From positions 18,825,907 through 18,889,906 of the forward strand of contig OX457033.1 in NCBI GenBank assembly GCA_949752745.1: 64,000 nt of DNA, read 5' to 3'. A program made the translations under genes and the position numbers. The stretch comes from Protula sp. h YS-2021. Lineage: Eukaryota > Annelida > Polychaeta > Sabellida > Serpulidae. A model generated the notes under the pieces. It did no database searches. It worked only from the letters and a program-made list of their open reading frames with translations, and was not told the DNA's origin. The number at the start of each line of letters is the position of its first letter. Within the stretch, counting starts at the first letter, position 1. Shown piece after piece: positions 60,701 through 64,000 of the stretch.

Positions 60701-62270
60701 ATTTGGGGGATCAATAAATAAAATGAAATGAACCTCAAAATTATTTTATTTCTTTATTTATTTAGTAATTTTTTTAAATTTTCCGACGGACTGAAAGAAC
60801 AGGCAGTTAATCACCTCTTCAGCGTTCGCACATCGGGCACACATTATGGTGTTTGCATAAATATGATCGCTAGATGTAAATGTGTACTTTCAATAATTCA
60901 TTACTTCCATAATCATCTTGAAAATTGATGACGTCATTGCGATTGGCCAGTGTCTAAAAGTCTAAAACCTGACGCGATTTCTGCTTCTTATTAGAGCAAC
61001 AAGCTTTATATAGCGAACATCATTTTTTTTTTTTTGCATTCGACATCACTGAAATCCTTTGTTGTTGGTGTGCACTTCTGTTCTGTATTCTTATTTCCCG
61101 GTTCCTGAAGTGTTAACAGGGCATAAAGTTCACGGGGCCCCGGGAACCCCTGATAATCGGCTCGGGACCCCTGGAATTTGACCCTGGGGTCCCGCGGGAC
61201 CCCAGAAAAAAAGACGGTGTTCTCTTGCAACTGTTCAGTATCATCGCTAAGATCGAAAATGATTGATTTGTTTAATATAGCATCATCCAGTGTTTCTTTT
61301 TTGTTGTTAGAAGTAGCAGTTCTGTGATTTTTATGATATCACTAATCGCGTTTAATTTATTTATTTATTTTTTTTTGTTGCAATAAAATTGATTTTATAG
61401 AATTTAAGTTTTGTTGCCCGAAAATGTCGGGACCCCACCACTTTACCTCGGGACCCCTGGCTTCAGAGGTCGAGGTCCCGCGGGACCCCGAGCTGAAAAG
61501 TAAACTTTTTGCCCTGGTTAAGATTTACCGGTCTCTGAACAAGCCCATATTTTACTGTATACTTTTCCATCTTCATTGCATGTTACGTTTGTAAAAGTAC
61601 TGTTTACAACATGCGTGATTACAGCTTGCTTTTATTTTTTGAGAAATAGGGTTTTAAATCTCAAAAATATTATATATAGATTTCACAGAATAGCGTTTAA
61701 CGGGGTAGTATGAACTGTGTCCTGGGGACATGACCATTTTCTGTGGTAATCGTTTTAGTATCTGGTCCCACCAATCATAAAACGCTAGTTAACTTGAGGT
61801 CAATCGGTTTGAAGGAAACGTTAGTTAACTTGAGGTCAATCGGTTTGAAGGATACGACTATGTTTACTTCAGGATAAGGTTCAATCCGTGCGAAATTACA
61901 ATGACCTCTGAGACAAAAGTAGTAGGGACGGTGGAGAATTATTGGGGCACATTGACGGCACGATAGGAGGGGGGGGGGCGGGAGTTTATTGATGCTCACT
62001 CAGCAGAGCCGGTGAGCCAAGCTGGGCGTCTTCCCGACTGTATCGATTTTGCACACGACCTCCTGCCCGATGTCGGGTGGGATACGGAAAGGCATAGGGG
62101 GAAGGGTAAACGATCTTGGTAGTTGGGGTGGGGCGGGGGAGGAGGGGGTGCCGACATACTCACCCAGAACAAATGGCGCGATGCGTTGGACATCCTGTCG
62201 TCTGCCTCTAGCTTCCACACGACCCGCTGTTGTGAGTTGAGTACAATCACAAGGCGCTCAGAGAATGTAC
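27290..62270 (-). CDS. TGFBR3: TGFBR3 / betaglycan, 3' part of gene (14 exons placed, 5' end off window)
   Basis: Exons in transcript order (minus): 62164-62270, 49655-49832, 46458-46584, 45409-45606, [one short exon not found], 35690-35876, 33817-33992, 33157-33306, 31833-32097, 31321-31543, 28967-29135, 28539-28647, 28133-28221, 27694-27805, 27290-27390. Apart from the marked gap every junction is in phase with GT-AG borders. Recognised against vertebrate betaglycan: VIVLNSQQRVVWKLEA, AMTSFTEVKQANTI, VHVIEVEQ, LFLVLKSHSDVRWKINTNQ, YSPVLSYTGARLANRFHLTV (orphan domain), THFILETRLDEC (ZP), FRFVFRNFF and GLDSATVVGIAFAAFVIGVV (transmembrane). Betaglycan is a membrane-anchored proteoglycan that presents TGF-beta, inhibin and BMP ligands to signalling receptors. 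About 730 codons are visible. Upstream orphan-domain and signal-peptide exons lie right of the window. Endoglin shares this architecture, but the GAG-site region and transmembrane helix favour betaglycan. Confidence 0.9.
27694..27805 (-). CDS. TGFBR3: TGFBR3 transmembrane exon
   Basis: The acceptor TTTAACAG|ATTGTACG and donor ACCA|GTATGC bound a phase 0-1 exon. It encodes IVRVQGLDSATVVGIAFAAF, continuing VIGVVLMSSLWLIHKKT. GIAFAAFVIG is, from memory of the vertebrate family, unchanged over its length, and a lysine stop-transfer pair follows the helix. This is the single most diagnostic exon for betaglycan. Confidence 0.93.
27810..27968. repeat. ~23-bp decayed minisatellite with CCAATCA core next to the transmembrane-exon acceptor
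   Basis: Seven units centred on CCAATCA/ACAATCA at about 27825, 27844, 27868, 27890, 27916, 27938 and 27960, with AAAAC spacers, start some 15 bp upstream (sense) of the 3' splice site at 27806. The copies are diverged. Confidence 0.7.
28133..29135 (-). CDS. TGFBR3: TGFBR3 exons: end of ZP domain and juxtamembrane stalk
   Basis: Three exons: 28967-29135 (CVIDNSVEWLTSG, then RFRFVFRNFF and VHVYVICQLTACATH, the final strand and Cys pattern of the ZP C-subdomain), 28539-28647 (Cys-containing, with an NVT glycosylation sequon) and 28133-28221 (proline- and charge-rich stalk VIDNREPEPADQSKVKD). The phases 0, 1 and 0 at their ends chain correctly into the transmembrane exon. The stalk is the region where vertebrate betaglycan is shed; no protease site is claimed here. 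Confidence 0.85.
29655..31349. repeat. 45-bp minisatellite (~37 copies) carrying a TGFBR3 5' splice site
   Basis: The plus-strand unit is GGTTAATGAGTGTGTGGGAG followed by AAGTGCATGAGAGAGACTTA and CTCCT, with a few 43-bp variants. On the sense (minus) strand each unit reads CACTTCTCCCACACACTCAT, then TAACCAGGA|GTAAGTCTC and TCTCATG. That is the last 29 nt of exon 31321-31543 plus the first 16 nt of its intron. The rightmost copy is the genuine exon end and the rest fill the intron. The long open frames on both strands (ETYSWLMSVWEKRM and DLLLVNECVGEAHER repeats) are artefacts. Confidence 0.95.
31321..31543 (-). CDS. TGFBR3: TGFBR3 ZP exon ending inside the 45-bp array
   Basis: The acceptor is TTTCCAG|TGTCACAG, not the nearby GAACAG|TTTCC, because only the former matches phase 1 of the preceding exon. 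The protein runs VSQIDGAVDYSLHLWES, then LKVVVESCWVSDSQ and HFSHTLINQ, and the donor is CAGGA|GTAAGT at 31319-31320. Joining to 29135 gives NQECVIDN, so the Cys-to-Cys spacing (20 residues) is close to that of vertebrate betaglycan. The HFSHTLINQ end therefore looks ancestral and is the seed of the downstream array. Confidence 0.88.
31833..32097 (-). CDS. TGFBR3: TGFBR3 exon with acidic Ser-Gly glycosaminoglycan-attachment region
   Basis: Acceptor GATTCACAG|GTGTTTG and donor AATTCAG|GTAAAT. The exon encodes VFVRKVPDLNNLDLDLEDVS followed by GSGHDDIPDD, then DDEDLAGSGDV, then IRVDFRCFYETGVPPE. SGSG and GSGD within Asp/Glu clusters are classic xylosyltransferase acceptor contexts. They sit in the same place as the two GAG sites of vertebrate betaglycan, between the ZP-N and ZP-C halves. 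Confidence 0.88.
33157..33992 (-). CDS. TGFBR3: TGFBR3 ZP-N exons
   Basis: Exon 33817-33992 encodes DEARLSIVYPDDENETGDK, then VAVLKAKNVNCLTQSIQVAL. Exon 33157-33306 encodes PYGVRRQHLTLNDETCVATE, then NTTHFILETRLDECKTKRST and YDSQVVYENA. Cys positions, an NTT sequon and the THFILET...LDEC pattern match the first half of the betaglycan ZP module. Donors are AAG|GTGCGA and GCG|GTAAGG. The intron after each begins with a strongly C-rich tract on the sense strand. Confidence 0.88.
35220..35667. repeat. ~40-bp G-rich minisatellite beside a TGFBR3 donor
   Basis: Units of GGGAGGGGAGGGAGCAG.GG and AAGGGACGGGGGCAC are repeated about 11 times on the plus strand, so the sense transcript carries CCCTCCCC-type repeats. 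The array ends about 22 bp from the donor of exon 35690-35876. The plus strand has dense G-quadruplex potential. Confidence 0.92.
35690..35876 (-). CDS. TGFBR3: TGFBR3 orphan-domain exon flanked by minisatellites on both sides
   Basis: Acceptor CATTTGCAG|ACATGC and donor GGGAAAG|GTGCGT. It encodes TCAEDTVDRTKVYMQS, then LGGLSGQDLVDWTRD and YSPVLSYTGARLANRFHLTV. The start phase is 0, whereas exon 45409-45606 ends in phase 2 with TA. Direct joining would create TAA, so a short exon must lie between them. Confidence 0.87.
35877..36208. repeat. 37-bp minisatellite (~9 copies) carrying a TGFBR3 3' splice site
   Basis: On the sense strand the unit is CGTTTGCTTCACTCTGCAG|A followed by CAGATTACCAATATCG. 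It abuts the true acceptor CGCTTCATTTGCAG|ACATGC, which is itself a diverged copy of the unit. Every unit keeps a pyrimidine tract and CAG. Use of the nearest upstream CAG (at 35913) would add 36 nt in frame; further ones shift frame. The 176-341 codon frames across the array (DYQYRRLLHSADR-type) are artefacts. Confidence 0.93.
37027..37573. mobile_element. 547-bp inverted-repeat element with GCGTATGCGTA-rich arms (MITE-like)
   Basis: The left end GGCTCCATGTGTCCGTATGC (37027) is the reverse complement of the right end, which finishes CGGACACATGGAGCC (37573). Both arms continue as alternating GCGTATGCGTATTGCG subrepeats, and a second GGCTCCAT copy lies inside each arm. The centre has a short plus-strand frame starting MPKSIKVSTEDLEKMIELV that resembles the start of a MADF-like DNA-binding region. 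This suggests a non-autonomous relative of a PIF/Harbinger-type transposon. No clear target-site duplication was seen. Confidence 0.7.
38600..39050. repeat. 15-bp minisatellite, ~30 copies
   Basis: The unit is close to GAGTGTGTGCTTTAC with variants GTTCGCTTGAC and GTGAGCTTTAC. The period of 15 leaves several frames open on both strands (up to 158 codons); these are artefacts. Confidence 0.9.
39694..39958. mobile_element. Dispersed element with TATTCCCCACAGG termini
   Basis: TATTCCCCACAGG at 39694 is mirrored by CCCTGTGGGGAATA ending at 39958. The interior contains AAGTTTCATTAAAATCC, CAGCAGTTTTTACGTTATCG and a GACAGACCGACA run, a composition I recognise as common in dispersed invertebrate repeats. 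Probably a MITE of about 265 bp. Family not named. Confidence 0.6.
40640..40856. mobile_element. Dispersed element end with GGACGGACGGAC run
   Basis: The segment contains GGTGTACCCACCCACTTG and GATGGACGGACGGACGGACA, then CCCAAACCTTAGTCCCCCTC and AGTTAGGGGCTAAAAAG. It matches in reverse the GTTTGGGG...GTCCGTC sequence at about 12020-12050. Boundaries are uncertain. Confidence 0.4.
41415..41441. repeat. Poly-C tract (27 C)
   Basis: An uninterrupted C run within a C-rich stretch, in a TGFBR3 intron. Length is probably polymorphic and error-prone in sequencing. Confidence 0.9.
44950..45335. repeat. ~43-bp minisatellite, ~9 copies, close to a TGFBR3 exon
   Basis: The unit is GCTGGCTCAACCATTCACTC followed by AGACATGCACTCCCCCGCTAAA, with shorter variants containing CCGTCATACCCTCCCCCTG. 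It ends about 75 bp from the donor of exon 45409-45606. Confidence 0.88.
45409..46584 (-). CDS. TGFBR3: TGFBR3 orphan-domain exons (two)
   Basis: Exon 46458-46584 encodes DPDSPEQCEVSSTLYHPKGV, then QVTRGCAALTNENYNN, with acceptor TATTTCAG|ATCC and a weak donor AACAACAG|GTTATA. Exon 45409-45606 encodes RDVHVIEVEQ, then VTDVLVDIKSRAKRFKQKN and LFLVLKSHSDVRWKINTNQL with RGSIHI, with donor TTTA|GTGAGTAAGG. The phases agree (2 to 1). The Cys residues and the VHVIEV and LVLKSHSDVRWKI segments align with vertebrate betaglycan. Confidence 0.9.
45753..45783. repeat. (GAC)n microsatellite
   Basis: Ten perfect CGA/GAC triplets in a TGFBR3 intron. Confidence 0.95.
46585..49381 (-). other. TGFBR3 intron, part; no further exon seen
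   Basis: This part of the intron between exons 49655-49832 and 46458-46584 contains poly-T, poly-G and poly-C tracts (for example 47263-47282, 48341-48359, 48826-48845). I recognise no gene or structured element. Confidence 0.5.
49382..49642. repeat. 87-bp tandem repeat x3 ending 12 bp from a TGFBR3 donor
   Basis: CAAGAAATAACC starts at 49382, 49469 and 49556, an exact 87-bp period. Each unit contains TTTCGCTA(G/A)CGAAATAAG, a near-palindrome. The last unit ends at TTCTAGTT, about 12 bp from the donor of exon 49655-49832. Confidence 0.95.
49655..49832 (-). CDS. TGFBR3: TGFBR3 orphan-domain exon
   Basis: Acceptor CTGCTTACAG|ATATCG and donor GGCATAG|GTACAA. It encodes ISQDSRMKKKKDMRIKINKF, then MPSQTDELVSWVRTRNVGAM and TSFTEVKQANTIRKYVG. 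Its start phase (0) matches the end of exon 62164-62270 directly, giving a spacing to the LVSW motif similar to vertebrate betaglycan. The lysine-rich insert MKKKKDMRIKINK is not a feature I recognise from vertebrates. Confidence 0.9.
49955..50240. repeat. 57-bp tandem repeat x5 with alternating A/B units
   Basis: ACTTTTGTGACGTGGCG begins at 49956, 50013, 50070, 50127 and 50184, exactly every 57 bp. Units alternate between CGCTTTTGGGACATGCGTGA (A) and CGTTTTTAGCACAAGCGGGA (B) in the order A B A B B, a small higher-order structure. Each contains TGACGTGG, a CRE/ACGT-like word. Confidence 0.95.
50241..54470 (-). other. TGFBR3 intron; no exon seen
   Basis: Contains a short tandem duplication (ATATCACGGTAAGGATGCGA at about 50630 and 50670, each followed by poly-C), T-rich tracts at 52.6-52.8 kb and a poly-G tract at 53.44 kb. 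No gene recognised. Confidence 0.5.
54471..54740. mobile_element. 270-bp hAT-like MITE
   Basis: CAGGGGTGCACATAAG (54471-54486) is the exact reverse complement of CTTATGTGCACCCCTG (54725-54740). The interior carries several GGCGAAGGTGAA repeats on the left and right. The CAGGGGTG termini suggest the hAT superfamily. The flanks AGCAG(T) and CAGCAG hint at an imperfect target duplication. Confidence 0.85.
55932..56571. repeat. 16-bp minisatellite, ~40 copies
   Basis: The unit is ACCACTACCCAACCCT/C. Since 16 is not a multiple of 3, each frame cycles through all phases and stays open, giving 128-312 codon frames (PTTTQPHHYPTLPL). These are artefacts. The complement is G-rich with regular GGG/GGTT spacing. 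Confidence 0.95.
56630..56684. repeat. (AAT)n(ATT)n perfect palindrome
   Basis: About nine AAT triplets run straight into about nine ATT triplets, giving a long self-complementary hairpin. Confidence 0.95.
57060..57985. repeat. 42-bp minisatellite, ~22 copies
   Basis: The unit is GGGTTCCAAGACTACCTGAC followed by GACAGATCAGCACACAAACACC. The right-hand copies are degenerate. The 14-residue reading (GFQDYLTTDQHTNT) on plus and the 187-248 codon frames on minus look protein-like, but an extra base near 57558 shifts the plus frame mid-array (to RVPRLPDYRSAHKH), as expected for noncoding DNA. Confidence 0.95.
58780..59352. repeat. 52-bp minisatellite, 11 copies, highly homogeneous
   Basis: The unit is AGTACATGAAGATGGCCGTC followed by CGCACTATAAAACAGTGTGA and GGGTAGCTCGAA. 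Most copies are identical; one near 59248 has three substitutions. Each contains CTATAAAAC. The homogeneity implies recent expansion or gene-conversion-like turnover. Confidence 0.97.
59535..59747 (-). mobile_element. Possible non-LTR retrotransposon RT C-terminal fragment
   Basis: The minus strand begins ERSKFKIHTLVFKIVHGLAP followed by EYLKL, resembling the FK...LTFKALHGLAPSYL motif near the C-terminus of CR1/Jockey-type reverse transcriptases. The rest of the 70-codon frame has no clear similarity. Confidence 0.4.
59900..60296. repeat. 15-bp minisatellite, ~26 copies
   Basis: The unit is GAGAGATAACCAATG with variants GACAGATAACC, GATATAACC and AACCGATG. All three minus frames are open because the period is a multiple of 3 and lacks stops; not coding. 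Confidence 0.95.
60297..61116 (-). other. TGFBR3 intron; no element recognised
   Basis: Short open frames only; no recognisable domain or repeat boundary. Confidence 0.4.
61117..61516. mobile_element. 400-bp MITE with CAGGGCA.AAAGTT termini
   Basis: The left end CAGGGCATAAAGTTCAC (61117) and the reverse complement of the right end, CAGGGCAAAAAGTTTAC, match at 15 of 17 positions. The flanks show GTTAA on both sides (61112-61116 and 61517-61521), a possible 5-bp target duplication. Inside each arm is a GGTCCCGCGGGACC palindrome, near 61190 and 61483. Confidence 0.8.
61783..61854. repeat. 36-bp tandem duplication
   Basis: CGCTAGTTAACTTGAGGTCA (61783) recurs as CGTTAGTTAACTTGAGGTCA (61819), followed in both by ATCGGTTTGAAGGA. 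Confidence 0.95.
62164..62270 (-). CDS. TGFBR3: TGFBR3 orphan-domain exon, most upstream exon in the window
   Basis: Acceptor TTTTGTGCAG|GTACATTC and donor TTCTGG|GTGAGT. It encodes TFSERLVIVLNSQQRVVWKL, then EADDRMSNASRHLFW. The hydrophobic strand and VVWKLEA match the VFLLNS...LVWHLKT segment of vertebrate betaglycan. The first codon is split, so at least one further exon lies upstream, to the right; none was recognised up to 64,000. Confidence 0.87.
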
Positions 62271-62495
62271 CTGCACAAAACAACCAGACGTTTCTTTCAA
62301 ATTCTCTCGCAAGGTATTTCTTTATACTGAGTCAGTTATCTCACTCAACAGCCACGTTCATTTTCGCATTTTTTTTTCAGAGTCGAAGCAGTCATGTTGT
62401 TGGGCCATGTTCATTTTTGTGTTTTTATTAGAGTCCAATGAAGAAGTAAGATCCGGGTTAGAAGCCATGAAATACATGCGAAGAAAACCCAAATA

Positions 62496-62927
62496 CAGTG
62501 ATTATTCTAGAGCCGGGTATTTGGGGGGGGGGAGGAGGGAGGTCCCCTTTTTTGAAAAAAAAAAAAAAAAAAAAAAATGACCCCATTTTTGTGGAAGAGG
62601 GGACAAAATGGCAAGGTACTTTTTTTAAAATCCCCCTTTTTCCCTAGAACCGGGACAATTTTAAAAAAATCTGTAATTCGCAACAGTTTAAATCTGTATT
62701 TTTCAGTTTATTTTGAGATTAACTGTAACTGGCAGCATAATAAAGAGTTGTATTGCCTTAAAACACCTTCTCTTTTACTCACGCAAGTGTATTTTGCTCA
62801 GAAACCTGACATATTAATAGGAAACCAAAGTAAAAGAAATCCACCGCCACTGTTCTCCGAAAATCCGCCTTAAAAGTTCTGAAGTGGGGCAAATGACCCC
62901 CATTTTTTCATTCTAGAATAATCACTG
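62496..62927. mobile_element. 432-bp MITE with perfect 16-bp inverted ends and CAAATA duplication
   Basis: CAGTGATTATTCTAGA (62496-62511) and TCTAGAATAATCACTG (62912-62927) are exact inverse repeats. CAAATA occurs immediately outside both ends (62490-62495 and 62928-62933), consistent with a 6-bp target-site duplication. The 98-codon frame inside has no recognisable domain. Confidence 0.9.
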
Positions 62928-62938
62928 CAAATAACTTG

Positions 62939-62940
<2 letters not shown>

Positions 62941-62971
<31 letters not shown>
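62941..62971. repeat. (ATT)n microsatellite
   Basis: About ten ATT triplets. Confidence 0.9.
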
Positions 62972-62973
<2 letters not shown>

Positions 62974-63204
62974 AGTGTATTATTCTGCAAAATGCGTAAG
63001 TTTGTGGATTGATGAACCAGTGCCTCAGAGAGCCACGATCCCCCGTGTAACGCGGATGAACTATGAACTCGGTGGTGCAGAAGTCTGATAAAGTGCCGTA
63101 CCATTGCCACTTTCATTTTCACAATTCTGACAGTTTCGCAATTTTAAATTTCGACAATAGGTCATACTTATGTCTAAAAAAAGTTATTCTGACTACGACA
63201 TCTG

Positions 63205-63995
63205 TTTTATCCGTGTTTGACATTTTAAAAAAAAATCTGAAAGTTAGTTTTGGAGGTACAGCCTGGACGACACGTTACATTACGCAGACAAAGCCATATC
63301 AACATGCGAAGTTTTACTAAATCAGTCATTTTGATAAGCAAAATCGTGTTTGCAGCAATCGACCAAATGCATCCCAAACGATTCCGATGCATCCCCTCAT
63401 CCTAACTTCAAAAGGCCTAAAAAACACATTAACTCATTAACTTTTGTAGAGGTGATAGCCTTAGTACAAAGGATTTTGCGCCGGGATACCCTTAAGGGAT
63501 GCTTCACAGAAATTTTATGCCCGCGAAGAGAAGTTGCGAAAGTTCTTTTCTTTTTTTTTTTTTTTTTTTTGGTTTGTTTTGTTTTTCAAGCAAAATTCTC
63601 GATGCAGCAAGGATGCATTCGGGAAAATCTCGATGCATCCTTTGTATTTTGAATGCAGCAATGCTGCAGGATGCACGCTTATCCCAATCACTGCTAAATC
63701 TCAAATTACTGTGATTTCTGTCAAATCCGAACTAATACACAACATTGCACACTTTCAATATGTACTCTATCCGTGTTTGAAATTTCAAAACAATCGACCT
63801 ACAGTTTCGGAGATAAAGCCCGGACACGTTTTGCATTGCGTGGACAAAATTGCATGAATTCTAGAATACCGTCATAGGAATCCGAATGAAATTACGCGGT
63901 TGCACACCTTAATGTATGCTCTAGCCGTATGTGAAATTTCAGAACATTAAGAGTTTTGGAGATCCAGCCTGAACACGACGCCGAAAATACGCTAA
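63205..63995 (+). repeat. Three diverged copies of a dispersed repeat
   Basis: The pattern TTTGAAATTTCAAAACA...GTTTCGGAGATAAAGCCCGG then ACACGTTTTGCATTGCGTGG recurs in diverged form at about 63211-63300, 63766-63850 and 63930-63995. This resembles a common dispersed noncoding element. No exon was recognised here. Confidence 0.55.
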
Positions 63996-64000
63996 GTTCC

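Noticed and set aside
61993..62070. Exon-like block on the minus strand (CGGGCAG|GAGGTC ... CTGA|GTGAGC) between two TGFBR3 exons
   Set aside because: It has good splice signals, but in the phase required by exon 62164-62270 it ends in TGA. Exons 62164-62270 and 49655-49832 join in phase without it and give a sensible length.

Overview
This is animal nuclear DNA, not bacterial: there are no operons, coding sequence is split by GT-AG introns (plus one AT-AC intron), and the space between exons is AT-rich, full of homopolymers, minisatellites and decayed transposons. The two genes and the repeat style (poly-G/C runs, GTCCGTCCGTC-type elements, Gypsy and non-LTR fragments) best fit a marine lophotrochozoan such as a mollusc; the species cannot be read from the window.

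Layout. 1-10,150: mobile-element debris (decayed Ty3/Gypsy pol at about 1.9-2.8 kb, a non-LTR endonuclease fragment at 7.1-8.5 kb on the minus strand) and local duplications, with no host gene recognised. 10,158-18,680 (+): a complete 17-exon VPS52 gene, 695 codons, every intron phase consistent, one intron (14,633-14,875) of the AT-AC U12 class. 18.8-27.3 kb: no coding exon recognised; probably the convergent 3' ends of the two genes. 27,290-62,270 (-): the 3' part of a TGFBR3 (betaglycan) gene. Fourteen exons were placed; they cover most of the orphan/endoglin-like domain, the acidic Ser-Gly glycosaminoglycan region, the ZP domain, the transmembrane helix and a short Ser/Thr-rich tail. Its 5' exons lie beyond the right edge, and one short exon between 45,409 and 35,876 is missing from the model (phase mismatch).

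VPS52 is a core subunit of the GARP/EARP vesicle tethers. Betaglycan is a cell-surface proteoglycan co-receptor for TGF-beta family ligands. They are convergent neighbours, and nothing in the sequence suggests a joint function.

The main finding is a repeated pattern. Tandem arrays have arisen directly on exon-intron junctions, copying functional splice sites. A 45-bp array of about 37 copies starts inside a ZP-domain exon and repeats its 5' splice site. A 37-bp array of about 9 copies repeats a 3' splice site. In VPS52 the donor of exon 12 is duplicated once. Three further arrays end within about 25 bp of TGFBR3 splice sites. Most long open frames in this window are translations of such arrays and are not genes.
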